A stretch of 64,000 bases of DNA from WVXP01 sp964348095 (GCA_964348095.1 CAYGBK010000083.1:1-64000); one strand, 5' to 3'. Counted from the stretch's first letter, positions 43,271-53,135 are shown. A program made the numbers and translations. Notes: generated from the sequence alone by a model not told the origin.

Positions 43271-44788
43271 ATGGCAGATGAACTCATCATAAATGCCTCT
43301 CCTCAGGAAATTCGAGTTGCCCTGCTTGAGGGTGGAACCGTCGTAGAGGTCCAAATAGAAAGAAAGAATGATCGGAGTATCGTCGGAAACATTTACAGAG
43401 GAAAAGTAGCGAAGGTTCTCCCGGGGATGCAGGCCGCCTTTGTTGATATTGGACTTGAAAAGGCAGCCTTCCTCTACGTAACGGACGCTTACCAGAGCCT
43501 CAAGGAGTATCATCAGATGCTCAACGAAGGGTGGGAGGAGCAAGACGACCTTGAATTCGAAACTCCGGGTTCTATCTTCGCTGATCCAATTCAGATTGAA
43601 GACTTGGTCTGTGAAGGTCAGGAAGTTCTCGTTCAAGTTTCGAGGGAACCTATGGGGACCAAAGGAACACGAATAACCTCCCATATCACCCTTCCGGGAC
43701 GATACCTTGTGTTCATGCCAACGGTTAACCATGTAGGCGTATCGAGACGAATCAGGGACGAAGAGGAGCGCCGGAGGTTGAGGGACATTGTGCTAAAGGT
43801 TAGGCCGTCGGGCACAGGGGCCATCGTCAGAACAGCGAGTGAGGGAGCGGACGAGGAAGAGATTGTCACGAGCTTAGATTTGCTGATTAAGATGTGGGAC
43901 AACATCCAGCGCAAAAACGAATCCGCAGCGCCTCCCAGCCTGATTCATACCGACCACGATATGGTCCTGAGAGCGATTCGGGATCTTATCACACCCGACG
44001 TGAAACGGGTCGTTACCGATTCAAAGGACGAGTATAAACGGATCATAGATTTTGTCGGGTCATACATGCCCCGCATTCAGTGCAACATCGAGCTTTATGA
44101 AGGAGGTACACCCATTTTCGATGTCCACGGCATCGAAACGGAATTGGACAAGGCTTTGAAGCGGAAAGTTTGGCTAAAATCCGGCGGCTATATTCTAATC
44201 GAGTTGACGGAAGCATTGACTGCCATTGATGTGAACACGGGCAAATTTGTTGGTAAGAGGAACCTAGAAGATACGATACTAAAGACAAATCTCGAAGCAG
44301 CCAAAGAAATCGCCTATCAGCTTCGCCTGAGAAATATCGGGGGTATCATTATTATTGATTTTATCGACATGGAAAAGGAATCGAACCGAGAGATGGTCTA
44401 CCAGGCCCTCGAATTGGCTCTGAAGAAAGATCGGGTCAAATCGAACATTTCGAAAATCTCGGAGTTGGGACTCGTCGAAATGACCCGGAAAAGGACGAGA
44501 GAGAGTTTCAGTCGACTCCTGGGAGAACCATGCCCATACTGCGATGGATTGGGTTATGTAAAATCTAAAACCACGATATGTTATGACATCTTTCGGGAGA
44601 TTGAACGAATCTCTTCGGATGTCGGAGGCAATACAATCATGGTCGACGTGAATCCCGAGGTAGCAGAGATGCTTTGTGACGAAGAACGGGGCGGTGTCGA
44701 GAGGCTGGAAAGAAAACTTGGCAAGCGGGTAGTCATCCAAGAAGTACCCAGGTTTCACCAGGATGAATTCGAAATCGTGGAGTTTTGA
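43271..44788 (+). CDS. rng: ribonuclease G / Rne-Rng family, copy 1
   Basis: 505 residues; RNA endonuclease for rRNA maturation and mRNA decay. S1-like N-terminal domain (GNIYRGKVAKVLPGMQAAFVDIG), 5'-sensor/RNase H region, catalytic aspartates in TAIDVNTGKFVG and GGIIIIDFIDM, and zinc-link CPYCDGLGYV. No long C-terminal scaffold, so RNase G rather than RNase E. It has the standard position before rplU-rpmA. A second homologue lies at 58.3 kb. Confidence 0.93.
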   Translation: MADELIINASPQEIRVALLEGGTVVEVQIERKNDRSIVGNIYRGKVAKVLPGMQAAFVDIGLEKAAFLYVTDAYQSLKEYHQMLNEGWEEQDDLEFETPGSIFADPIQIEDLVCEGQEVLVQVSREPMGTKGTRITSHITLPGRYLVFMPTVNHVGVSRRIRDEEERRRLRDIVLKVRPSGTGAIVRTASEGADEEEIVTSLDLLIKMWDNIQRKNESAAPPSLIHTDHDMVLRAIRDLITPDVKRVVTDSKDEYKRIIDFVGSYMPRIQCNIELYEGGTPIFDVHGIETELDKALKRKVWLKSGGYILIELTEALTAIDVNTGKFVGKRNLEDTILKTNLEAAKEIAYQLRLRNIGGIIIIDFIDMEKESNREMVYQALELALKKDRVKSNISKISELGLVEMTRKRTRESFSRLLGEPCPYCDGLGYVKSKTTICYDIFREIERISSDVGGNTIMVDVNPEVAEMLCDEERGGVERLERKLGKRVVIQEVPRFHQDEFEIVEF

Positions 44789-44917
44789 TGGATCGCTCCT
44801 GTGCCGGTCGCCTTTTTTTTCGTAGGGATGATGACGAACCAGAACCCTATCGATTCTGAAGATGTCCCCCAGAGACAAGAATGGCCTCAATGGCCAATGA
44901 AACCCCTGGGCTTGAAG

Positions 44918-44946
44918 TTGACTTTTGTGTAAAAATGACTTAAATT
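44918..44946 (+). promoter_or_regulatory. sigma-70 promoter of rplU operon
   Basis: TTGACT (44918-44923), 17-base spacer, TAAATT (44941-44946). Predicted start near 44953, about 30 bases before the rplU ATG. Confidence 0.65.
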
Positions 44947-44981
44947 CTTTAGTCTTTTCCCCGTCTCAGAAAGGTAAGTGT

Positions 44982-45293
44982 ATGTACGCTGTATTTCAGA
45001 CAGGAGGAAAGCAATACAAAGCGTCGCAAGGCGATCTAGTTCGAGTCGAGCGCCTGAATGGCAAGGTGGGTGATAAGGTCCTAATCAAAGAAGTTTTAGT
45101 GGTGGCCGGTGACAAAGGCATCCAGGTAGGCACTCCGCTTCTCGCCAAAGCTCAGGTCGTCGGAAAAATAGTTGAACACGGCAGAAATCGAAAGATAACT
45201 ATTTTCAAACATAAGCGGCGGAAGGGCTATCGCCGAAAGACCGGCCATCGCCAGGCTTTTACCTGTATAAGAATCGACAGAATAAAGCTTTGA
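44982..45293 (+). CDS. rplU: 50S ribosomal protein L21
   Basis: 103 residues, beginning MYAVFQTGGKQYKASQGDL and ending GHRQAFTCIRIDRIKL, the standard L21 ends; KHKRRKGYRRKTGHRQ is the rRNA-binding part. The frame opens earlier at 44925 but the promoter and the conserved N terminus fix the start at 44982. First gene of the rplU-rpmA-obgE-proBA-nadD-rsfS run. Confidence 0.97.
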   Translation: MYAVFQTGGKQYKASQGDLVRVERLNGKVGDKVLIKEVLVVAGDKGIQVGTPLLAKAQVVGKIVEHGRNRKITIFKHKRRKGYRRKTGHRQAFTCIRIDRIKL

Positions 45294-45324
45294 GATTCTC
45301 CATAGGTCTCAGGAGGTTTTCTCT

Positions 45325-45579
45325 ATGGCACATAAGAAGGCGGGTGGAAGCTCTCGCAATGGGAGAGACAGTGCCGGACAGCGTCTCGGTGTCAAGCGGT
45401 TCGGAGGCCAGATAGTCAAGGCTGGTCACATACTGGTGAGACAGAGAGGAACGAGAATCCACCCCGGAACAAACGTTGGTATAGGGCGGGATTACACCCT
45501 CTTTGCCAAAACAGATGGCAGGGTTCAGTTCCAGAAAAGAGGAAAAGACAAGACTCTCGTCAGCATAGTAGTCCCTTGA
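45325..45579 (+). CDS. rpmA: 50S ribosomal protein L27
   Basis: 84 residues. AHKKAGGSSRNGRDSAGQRLGVKRFGGQ and ILVRQRGTRIHPGTNVGIGRDYTLFA are the family hallmarks. The conserved N-terminal tail reaches the peptidyl-transferase centre; it begins MAHKK with no cleavable Firmicutes-type extension. AGGAGG precedes the ATG. Confidence 0.97.
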   Translation: MAHKKAGGSSRNGRDSAGQRLGVKRFGGQIVKAGHILVRQRGTRIHPGTNVGIGRDYTLFAKTDGRVQFQKRGKDKTLVSIVVP

Positions 45580-45617
45580 TCTCCCTCCATTGCGATCTCT
45601 TTCTGAATCTTGATCCC

Positions 45618-46637
45618 ATGAAATTCATTGACAAAGCCAAGGCTTATGTACGGGCCGGCGACGGGGGGAGTGGCTGTATAAGTTTCCGAAGAAAGCGATT
45701 CCAACCAAAGGGCGGCCCTGACGGAGGTGACGGAGGTCAGGGCGGAAATGTTGTTTTCGTCAGTGATGCTCAGTTGTCAAGTCTCACTGATCTATCTCAC
45801 CGTCCCACACTCATCGCGGAAAATGGCCAACAAGGCAAAGCAAACAACCAGGCCGGCAAGAGCGGGAAGGACCTGATCGTACGGGTTCCCGTAGGCACCG
45901 TGTTGATCGATTCGAAAACCGGTGAAACTCTCCAGGACTTGGACGCTGAAAGAAAGAGATTTTTTGCGGCACGGGGCGGACGGGGGGGCCGAGGAAACGC
46001 AAGATTTGCCACATCGACTGATCGGGCTCCGCGACGAGCTGAAAAAGGAGAACGAGGAGAGGATCGGTGGCTGAGATTTGAGCTTAAGCTCGTCGTTGAT
46101 GTAGGCCTGATCGGCCGTCCAAATGCTGGAAAATCCACTCTCATCTCCAAGATCTCCTCAGCCAACCCTCGGATCGATGCCTATCCTTTCACAACCACCT
46201 CGCCCAACCTGGGAGTCGTGACCTATGAGGATTTTAGAAGCTTTACAGTGGCCGACATCCCGGGGTTGATTGAAAACGCTCATAAGGGCTCAGGCCTGGG
46301 AACAGGGTTTTTGAAGCACGTTGAGAGAACCAAACTCCTTGTCCATGTTTTGGATATTACTCGCTTTCACGAACACAACCTCGTCAGGGATTATGGCGTA
46401 ATCGCGGAAGAGTTAAAGGCCTTTGATTCTCTCCTTGAGAAAAAGCCACACATCGTTGCCATCAACAAGGTGGATCTTCTCGAGTGCCTCAGTCCTCTGA
46501 ATGAGGCGGAGAGAGAGTTCGCAGAGAAAGGCATCCCCACTTTTCCAATTTCTGCTCTGACGGGTCAGGGACTCACCACGTTGATTAACGGAATAGGGCA
46601 AGAGCTAGAAAAACTGAAGCCGACTGCCGAGGAATGA
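45618..46637 (+). CDS. obgE: GTPase Obg
   Basis: 339 residues; ribosome-associated GTPase in 50S assembly and stress control. The glycine-rich Obg domain (MKFIDKAKAYVRAGDGGSGC, PDGGDGGQGGNV, GGRGGRGNARFA) is followed by the G domain: G1 GRPNAGKSTL, G3 DIPGLIE, G4 NKVD, G5 SALTG. No C-terminal TGS-like extension. The frame opens at 45576; MKFID at 45618 is the standard start. Confidence 0.97.
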   Translation: MKFIDKAKAYVRAGDGGSGCISFRRKRFQPKGGPDGGDGGQGGNVVFVSDAQLSSLTDLSHRPTLIAENGQQGKANNQAGKSGKDLIVRVPVGTVLIDSKTGETLQDLDAERKRFFAARGGRGGRGNARFATSTDRAPRRAEKGERGEDRWLRFELKLVVDVGLIGRPNAGKSTLISKISSANPRIDAYPFTTTSPNLGVVTYEDFRSFTVADIPGLIENAHKGSGLGTGFLKHVERTKLLVHVLDITRFHEHNLVRDYGVIAEELKAFDSLLEKKPHIVAINKVDLLECLSPLNEAEREFAEKGIPTFPISALTGQGLTTLINGIGQELEKLKPTAEE

Positions 46638-46644
46638 GGATCCA

Positions 46645-47781
46645 TTGAAGAATGCCGAACTTCGATACAGACTCCTGAGGAATGCTAAACGGATTGTTGT
46701 TAAGATAGGATCAAGCGTCCTGGTGGAAAAAGGCGTTGGCCTCGACTTGGTAGCCTTCGCCACCTTAGCCAAACAGATCGCTGGGCTCCACAGTGGGTCT
46801 CGAGAAATTACTCTGGTTACCTCAGGGGCAATCGCTGCGGGCATGGAGAAGCTCGGCCACACCAAAAGGCCCGACAGTATCCCCCAAATCCAGGCGGCCG
46901 CTGCGGTTGGCCAGACCCATTTGATGAAGATCTACCAGGACTGTTTTGCGAACTATCATAAGAAGGTTGCCCAGATACTGTTGACCCACGACGATCTAAG
47001 CGACCGTCGAAGATATCTGAATGCGAGAAACACTCTCCTCACCCTCCTGAACCTCGGTTTTATCCCCGTCGTTAACGAGAACGATACGGTGGCCGTAGAA
47101 GAGATCAAATTCGGTGACAATGACAACCTGTCCGCGGTCGTCACCTCCTTGGTTGGTGCCGATCTGTTGATCATTCTTTCGGACATCGAGGGGTTGTACG
47201 ACCATGATCCCAAGAGCGCCGAGCAGGCGAATCTGATTCACCTGGTAGAAAACATAGACCGTGAAATCGCGAGTTGTGCCACGGAGACGGACAACCCGCT
47301 GTGCGTTGGGGGAATGGCTAGCAAGATTGAGGCAGCGAGAAAGGCTGTTCGTTTCGGAGTCTCAACAGTTGTTGCAAATGGAAAGGGTGAGGGCATTCTG
47401 AATCGAATTCTCGACGGGGAGTTTGTGGGAACCCTTTTTCTCCCATTGGCGGATCGGATGAGCAGCCGCAAACAGTGGATCGCTTATGGCCTTAAGCCGG
47501 CCGGCCAGCTTGTAGTGGATGAAGGAGCCAAGCATGCAATCGTGTCGGCTGGGAAGAGCCTACTACCGACGGGCATCATTGATGTACGCGGAGACTTCGA
47601 AAGGGGGGATTCGGTATCCTGCTGCGACCCGGGGGGAAAAGAGTTCGCTCGGGGACTGGTAAATTACAATCGCCAGGAATTGGTGAGTATTCGGGGGAAG
47701 AAAAGCAAGGAGATCGAACCAACGATTGGTTACAAGTACACCGACGAGATCATCCATCGAGACGATCTGGTTGTTCTCTGA
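46645..47781 (+). CDS. proB: glutamate 5-kinase
   Basis: First step of proline synthesis. 378 residues: kinase domain (IVVKIGSSVLV, VTSGAIAAGME, PVVNENDTVAVEEIKFGDNDNLSA, GGMASKIEAARKA) and a C-terminal PUA domain (about 285-370, VDEGAKHAIVSAGKSLLPTGI). TTG start with GAGGAATGAGGA upstream. Followed at once by proA. Confidence 0.95.
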   Translation: MKNAELRYRLLRNAKRIVVKIGSSVLVEKGVGLDLVAFATLAKQIAGLHSGSREITLVTSGAIAAGMEKLGHTKRPDSIPQIQAAAAVGQTHLMKIYQDCFANYHKKVAQILLTHDDLSDRRRYLNARNTLLTLLNLGFIPVVNENDTVAVEEIKFGDNDNLSAVVTSLVGADLLIILSDIEGLYDHDPKSAEQANLIHLVENIDREIASCATETDNPLCVGGMASKIEAARKAVRFGVSTVVANGKGEGILNRILDGEFVGTLFLPLADRMSSRKQWIAYGLKPAGQLVVDEGAKHAIVSAGKSLLPTGIIDVRGDFERGDSVSCCDPGGKEFARGLVNYNRQELVSIRGKKSKEIEPTIGYKYTDEIIHRDDLVVL

Positions 47782-47800
47782 ATTGATTTTGAGGGGTTCA

Positions 47801-49057
47801 ATGACGCTGAAAGATGACATCTACCAAATCGGTCTTCAAGCGAGAAAAGCGGCCGCACGGATGGGGAAGGTTGAGACATCCGCAAAGAACCGAGCTCTGA
47901 TCTTGATGGCAGATTCGCTCGTCGGGTCCATGAAGACTCTCCAAGAAGAAAACAAAAAAGATCTCCACCTTGCGCGAGAAAAGAGGTTATCTGAGGCTAT
48001 GATCGATCGGCTCACGCTCACGGAGTCGGTCGTCCAGGATATGGCCAATGGGCTGCGGGAAGTTGCTTCCCTTCCCGATCCTGTCGGTGAAGTGGTCAAG
48101 ATGTGGAGGAGACCAAATGGGCTTCAGGTGGGAAAAGTTAGAATTCCAATCGGCGTGGTTGGGATTGTTTATGAGTCTCGACCCAACGTCACCTCAGATG
48201 CTGCGGGACTCTGTCTGAAATCTGGAAACGCGGTAATCCTTCGCGGAGGCTCTGAAGCGATACAATCGAATACGGCCATTTCCGTCATTCTTCAATCTGT
48301 CCTCAAGGACACAGGACTTCCCATCCATGCCATACAGTTGATCCCTGTGGTTGAACGAGAGGCGATCTATGAAATGCTTCGGCTTGAAGACTCGATCGAC
48401 GTCATTATCCCCAGAGGCGGAGAGGGGCTTATCCGGTTCGTTGTCGACAATTCCAAAATACCAGTCATCAAGCATTACAAGGGAGTTTGCCACATCTTTA
48501 TTGATGAAAACGCGAATCTGGAGATGGCGGAACGAATATGCATCAACGCAAAGGTGCAGAGACCAGGTGTCTGCAATGCCATGGAGACCCTTTTGATTCA
48601 TGAAAAGATCGCCTCCCAGTTCCTTCCCAAGATCGATAAATCATTCGAACAAAAAGGGGTCGAACTTAGAGGTTGTCCGCAAACGTTGGAGATTCTTCCT
48701 CACATCAAGGCAGCCCAGCCAGAGGATTGGGAGCAGGAATATTTGGACCTCATTCTTTCTGTTAAGGTCGTCCGGAATATTGAGGAGGCCATAGAACATA
48801 TCGAAACCCATGGTTCGATGCACACAGAAGCTATTATTACCGAAAGCTATGAGCGGGCTCAGAAGTTTCTCAGGGATGTCAATTCTTCATGTGTTTTTGT
48901 GAATGCATCAACCCGTTTTAGTGACGGCTACCAGCTTGGTCTTGGAGCTGAGATCGGAATCAGCACGACCAAGCTTCATGCCTTCGGTCCCATGGGGCTA
49001 GAGGAGTTGACAACGACAAAGTTTATTGCCTATGGAGACGGACAGATCAGGGAGTAG
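47801..49057 (+). CDS. proA: glutamate-5-semialdehyde dehydrogenase
   Basis: Second step of proline synthesis, 418 residues. KVRIPIGVVGIVYESRPNVTSDA, RGGSEAIQSN, the catalytic cysteine in QRPGVCNAMETLL, and the ending FGPMGLEELTTTKFIAYGDGQIRE are standard. Start at ATG 47801 (GAGGGG upstream) rather than the earlier in-frame codon inside proB. Confidence 0.96.
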   Translation: MTLKDDIYQIGLQARKAAARMGKVETSAKNRALILMADSLVGSMKTLQEENKKDLHLAREKRLSEAMIDRLTLTESVVQDMANGLREVASLPDPVGEVVKMWRRPNGLQVGKVRIPIGVVGIVYESRPNVTSDAAGLCLKSGNAVILRGGSEAIQSNTAISVILQSVLKDTGLPIHAIQLIPVVEREAIYEMLRLEDSIDVIIPRGGEGLIRFVVDNSKIPVIKHYKGVCHIFIDENANLEMAERICINAKVQRPGVCNAMETLLIHEKIASQFLPKIDKSFEQKGVELRGCPQTLEILPHIKAAQPEDWEQEYLDLILSVKVVRNIEEAIEHIETHGSMHTEAIITESYERAQKFLRDVNSSCVFVNASTRFSDGYQLGLGAEIGISTTKLHAFGPMGLEELTTTKFIAYGDGQIRE

Positions 49058-49102
49058 AATCTATCTCCTTGCGACCTAACACCCAAAACACGGAGTCTGA
49101 CG

Positions 49103-49777
49103 GTGCGTCTCGGACTGCTTGGTGGAACATTCAACCCCATACATCTCGGACACCTTAGGGGAGCTGAGGAGGCCCGGGAGGTGCTCAATTTGGATAGAGT
49201 CTACTTCATACCGGCCGCAATTCCTCCTCACAAGAACGAACGGATCAGAGTATCTCCTGCTGATCGTCTAGAGATGGTCCATTTAGCAGTCGAGGATAAT
49301 CCAGCCTTTTCTGTCTCTGACGTCGAATTATCAAGGGAGGGTAAGTCCTATTCGATTGAGACAATCCTGTATTTTCGAGACCACTTCCGAGGGGCCGAAC
49401 TCTTCTTTATCGTTGGGTTGGATTCTTTCCTCGAAGTGACCACGTGGAAGAAATACGGGGATCTATTTTCAATCTGCAATTTTGTGGTTCTCAACCGACC
49501 TGGCTCGAAGCGATGTGAGTTGGCAGATTTCACTCCTCAGGATTTTTGGGCGAAATTTCACCAGGAGGACAACGGCGATAAATGGATCTACGGTCCGTCG
49601 GGACTGTCGACGCACTTCTTGAAAAAGCCTTCCATCGATGTCTCATCCTCTGAAATCCGGGAGAGAATCCGGGCCGGCAGATCGGTTCGGTATATGATGG
49701 AGGCAAAAGTAGAGGCTCACATCTACCAAAAACGGTTCTACTCGGAATCTCGGTCCGGCCCGAAAGGTCGTGTATGA
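49103..49777 (+). CDS. nadD: nicotinate-nucleotide adenylyltransferase
   Basis: NAD synthesis: adenylates nicotinate mononucleotide. 224 residues, GTG start. LLGGTFNPIHLGHLRGAEEA contains the HxGH nucleotide-binding motif; VSSSEIRERIRAGRSVRYMM is the ISSTxIR equivalent. Usual neighbour of proA and rsfS. Confidence 0.94.
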   Translation: MRLGLLGGTFNPIHLGHLRGAEEAREVLNLDRVYFIPAAIPPHKNERIRVSPADRLEMVHLAVEDNPAFSVSDVELSREGKSYSIETILYFRDHFRGAELFFIVGLDSFLEVTTWKKYGDLFSICNFVVLNRPGSKRCELADFTPQDFWAKFHQEDNGDKWIYGPSGLSTHFLKKPSIDVSSSEIRERIRAGRSVRYMMEAKVEAHIYQKRFYSESRSGPKGRV

Positions 49778-49850
49778 TTTTTCTTTTAATTTATTCCTTT
49801 TTTTGATATATACATTCCACTTCATTTCTCTAATTTCTCTTAGAGGAGGT

Positions 49851-50249
49851 ATGACTCAGAGTTCCAAAGAGAAGTCGCTTGAATGTTGGACCGCTGCCCT
49901 CAAGAAGAAGGCTTCTGATCTCGTCATCTTGGAGATCAGAGGGCTCATTTCTTATGCTGACTACTTTTTCATCTGCAGCGGAAGATCGGACCGGCAGGTT
50001 CAGGCAATAGCGCAGTCTATAGAGACAGAATTGGATAACCGGGGCCACCCAGTCTTGGGAATCGAGGGCATGAGCCATGGTAGATGGGTTCTAATGGATT
50101 ACGGTGATGTGATTGTCCACATATTCCAGGAATCGGTCCGACGATTCTATGACCTCGAAGGACTTTGGATCGAGGCGCCTCGGGTTAGCCTAGAGGATGA
50201 CCGGACAGCTGAGAAGCTCAGAAAGAAAAGAAGAAAAGTGACGTCGTGA
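49851..50249 (+). CDS. rsfS: ribosomal silencing factor RsfS
   Basis: 132 residues from the ATG with AGGAGGT just upstream (the frame opens at 49770). KKASDLVILEIRGLISYADYFFICSGRSDRQVQAIA and MSHGRWVLMDYGDVIVHIFQESVRRFYDLEGLW are diagnostic. It binds L14 and blocks subunit joining when nutrients are short. Its stop overlaps the next GTG by four bases. Confidence 0.95.
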   Translation: MTQSSKEKSLECWTAALKKKASDLVILEIRGLISYADYFFICSGRSDRQVQAIAQSIETELDNRGHPVLGIEGMSHGRWVLMDYGDVIVHIFQESVRRFYDLEGLWIEAPRVSLEDDRTAEKLRKKRRKVTS

Positions 50250-50629
50250 AACAAGAGAAGATAGGCCGTCGAGAAATCACGAAGTTGAAGGGGATTCTCT
50301 TAGAAAAACGAGAGGAGATCACAGGAGAGGTCCAGCATATTCATACTTCCTCCCAGGAAGTGGGGCAGGACGGGATTCAGGATATGGCAGATGAGGCCTC
50401 AAACCTTTACACCAAACAGATCTTGATGAGTCTCAGCGAAAATCAGAGAAAGGCGCTCCGTGAAGTTGATGAAGCACTCGATCGAATCGAGGAAGGAACG
50501 TACGGGACCTGTGACAGTTGCGGAAACCCCGTTGGCCTAAAGCGCCTCCACATAAAGCCCTTCGCCAAATACTGTGTTCAATGTCAGGAAATCGTCGAAA
50601 AACAACCAAGCGACAACTCGATCGAATGA
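50246..50629 (+). CDS. TraR/DksA-type zinc-finger protein
   Basis: 127 residues: an N-terminal coiled coil (about 1-85) and a C-terminal zinc finger CDSCGNPVGLKRLHIKPFAKYCVQCQ with four cysteines. It resembles DksA, which enters the RNA polymerase secondary channel and works with ppGpp. It starts within the rsfS stop (GTGA overlap), placing a stringent-response-like factor with the ribosome silencer in one unit. Confidence 0.9.
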   Translation: MKQEKIGRREITKLKGILLEKREEITGEVQHIHTSSQEVGQDGIQDMADEASNLYTKQILMSLSENQRKALREVDEALDRIEEGTYGTCDSCGNPVGLKRLHIKPFAKYCVQCQEIVEKQPSDNSIE

Positions 50630-50659
50630 AAAAGATCCGATTCTCAATGAGGGAAGCCA

Positions 50660-52003
50660 GTGGCACTCCGGGTTCTCTTGTTTATCATAATCCTTCTCTT
50701 TTCTCTCCTTGGATATGTTACCTATCTGAATCATGAGATCTCGACCACCTTTTTCCTCGCCCAAGGAAAGCCCCTCAAAACATCTCTGCCAGCTGTGATC
50801 ATCGTCTCCTTTGTCTCTGGTGCTTTGATCGTTTTCATAGCCAGTCTCATCCGAGATCTGTTGGAAGGGTGGCGGGAGCTTAAAAGGGAAAAAAAAGCGA
50901 AAAGGAAAGAGAACCTCCAACTAGAAATCGCTAAAGGACTAAATTCCCTGTCCAAGGGTGAAGTGGAGAAAGGCAAGTCCACCCTCACAAACGCATTGAA
51001 AGCAGATCCGAAGAATTTTGATATCTATATGAAACTGAGCGATATCCACGCCAGTCAGGGAGAACTCGAGGAGGCGATTGACGTTTTGGAAAAGGCTCTG
51101 GTCATCGATTCTGGAAATGTGGAGATCTTACTCAAGAAAGCCAGAATCTACGACCAGATGAACAAGTTCCCCACTGCTGTGGATCTATTCGAAAAAACCC
51201 TGATCACAGACCCCCATAATCAGGCGGCGCTCACCGGATTAAGGGATCTCCATCTTAAGTTACAAAACTGGAAAGATGCCCTCAAGGTCCAGGAAAAAAT
51301 CTTGAAAGACGCTGTAACTCAGGCTGATGAGTCCCGAGAAACAGACCTATACCTGGGCATGAAATATGAGTACGCGCAATCATTGAGGCTTGATGGGACG
51401 GAGGATTCGCTTGAAAAGGCTCACAAGTTGTGCAAGGACATCATTAAGCAGGACAGGGAGTTTCTCCCAGCATACATCTTGTTGGGCGACCTTTATCAAC
51501 TCCAGAAGCGATGGGCAGAGGCAGGCAAGATCCTTGGCAAGGGATTCCGAATCTCTCGGAGCGTCGTCTTTCTCCTTCGGCTAGAGGATCTCTACATGAA
51601 GAGAGATGATCCCAAAACGCTCATAAAAATCTATAGACGGACCCTTCAGGCTAATCCCGAAAATGATACTATTTCATTTTTCTATTCGAGGCTCTGCCTT
51701 AGACTGAGGATGCTCGATGAAGCCATGGACGAACTTGTGGAGATTAAGAAACGGGGAAAAGATTTCTCCGCCCTTCACGGCCTCATGGCCGAAGTCTTAA
51801 CTCAGAAAGGTCATTTGAACGAAGCTCTTCAAGAATACAAGAGATCCACCGAGCTCTCAGGCTCTCTGCAACTGCATTTCCATTGCCGATTCTGCAATAC
51901 AGTTTCCGGTGAGTGGGCCGCCCGCTGTCCCTCTTGTCAGCGGTGGAATACCTATCTTAAGATCGGGGAATATGAACCTGGGGGGGATCTACAGAAACAG
52001 TAG
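50660..52003 (+). CDS. LapA-like membrane domain fused to LapB-like TPR/zinc-ribbon protein
   Basis: 447 residues, GTG start. Residues about 1-75 hold two membrane segments (VLLFIIILLFSLLGYVTYL and VIIVSFVSGALIVFIASLI), in the layout of LapA. Residues about 85-400 are tetratricopeptide repeats. The end (about 415-435) is a rubredoxin-like zinc ribbon, CRFCNTVSGEWAARCPSCQRW, as in LapB (YciM). LapA and LapB of E. coli are separate adjacent genes controlling LPS synthesis by feeding LpxC to FtsH. Here both seem joined; function by analogy only. Confidence 0.82.
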   Translation: MALRVLLFIIILLFSLLGYVTYLNHEISTTFFLAQGKPLKTSLPAVIIVSFVSGALIVFIASLIRDLLEGWRELKREKKAKRKENLQLEIAKGLNSLSKGEVEKGKSTLTNALKADPKNFDIYMKLSDIHASQGELEEAIDVLEKALVIDSGNVEILLKKARIYDQMNKFPTAVDLFEKTLITDPHNQAALTGLRDLHLKLQNWKDALKVQEKILKDAVTQADESRETDLYLGMKYEYAQSLRLDGTEDSLEKAHKLCKDIIKQDREFLPAYILLGDLYQLQKRWAEAGKILGKGFRISRSVVFLLRLEDLYMKRDDPKTLIKIYRRTLQANPENDTISFFYSRLCLRLRMLDEAMDELVEIKKRGKDFSALHGLMAEVLTQKGHLNEALQEYKRSTELSGSLQLHFHCRFCNTVSGEWAARCPSCQRWNTYLKIGEYEPGGDLQKQ

Positions 52004-52282
52004 AAATCAATTTGAACAACCTAGAAAGAATACGTCCACTCCACATGTTGTCGACCCTCCGTCGGCGCTTGTGTTCGACTCTCACAGCTTGTATCTGCGG
52101 ACTCAGGACGGCTGCTGAGCATTTCGAATCCTTTGGGATCAATGGAAACGCAGGCCAAAGCTGACGGCCGAAAACTGACACGTCCTCGAAAGAAGTTTAA
52201 ACAGCAAACAACATATCTGTCGGACCTCGTGGAGAAGAATCCTGACAGCACTTTTGCCACTCCCTGACGAATTACTGACAGT

Positions 52283-52993
52283 ATGAAAGGCCTCCTCAAT
52301 AGTCTGATCGATTTTGCACTTCCCCCTCAGTGTCCCTTGTGCTCCTCGCAAATTGAGTTACCCGATCCCTATTCACTCTGTCCCTCATGCCTCTCGGAGG
52401 TCACATTTATCACCCGACCATACTGCATTCGATGTGGCATCCCTTTTGCTTCCGAAACAGAGAAAAGCCACCTCTGCGGGCGGTGTTTGGCAAAAGCAGG
52501 CACTTACACAATGGCGAGGGCTCTCTGCACTTTTTCGGGTTCCATCAAAACGGCCATTCACGCTTTTAAATACCAGAACAAAACAAACCTCGCTAAGACA
52601 CTGATAGGTCTTAAAGGGAGTACACTACCCCTTAGGATCGACCAGTATGACAGATTAGTGCCGGTTCCCCTTCACAAGAACCGTCTGAGGCAACGGGCGT
52701 ACAACCAGTCTCTTCTGCTTGCCCGTGAGATATCCAGGCGCTACCGTGTGCCTACCGATGAACGGGTACTAAGGAGGATCCGAGACTCTATACCCCAGGT
52801 CCAACTTATGGGAGCCAAGAGGGAGAGGAATGTGAAAGGTGTCTTTTCCCTTGAAGGAGATGCAGCCGGCATGAGGCTACTCCTTATAGATGACGTTTTT
52901 ACGACCGGTGCAACGGTTAATGAGTGTGCCAGGGTTTTGCGTAAAGGAAACGCCAAAAGAATCGATGTTTTTACCGTTGCCAGGGCTGTATAA
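52283..52993 (+). CDS. comF: ComF-family phosphoribosyltransferase-like protein
   Basis: 236 residues. N-terminal zinc cluster: CPLCSSQIELPDPYSLCPSC and YCIRCGIPF with HLCGRCL. The C-terminal PRTase domain has VPVPLHKNRLRQRAYNQSLLLARE and the PRPP loop LLIDDVFTTGATVNECARVL. Homologous to ComFC/GntX, linked to DNA uptake in competent bacteria but widespread otherwise. The preceding 279 bases show no gene. Confidence 0.92.
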   Translation: MKGLLNSLIDFALPPQCPLCSSQIELPDPYSLCPSCLSEVTFITRPYCIRCGIPFASETEKSHLCGRCLAKAGTYTMARALCTFSGSIKTAIHAFKYQNKTNLAKTLIGLKGSTLPLRIDQYDRLVPVPLHKNRLRQRAYNQSLLLAREISRRYRVPTDERVLRRIRDSIPQVQLMGAKRERNVKGVFSLEGDAAGMRLLLIDDVFTTGATVNECARVLRKGNAKRIDVFTVARAV

Positions 52994-53135
52994 AATGTCT
53001 GGCAAGATGTGGGGTTGCCTCACTACTTCTGGTGGACACGTATTGTCGAGCGGGCGCTAAACCCAAAAGGCGATTTCTAGCACACGGCCGGGTGAGCTGC
53101 CATTCGGAGAGACCCCTTGCAGGAAAGGATCGATT

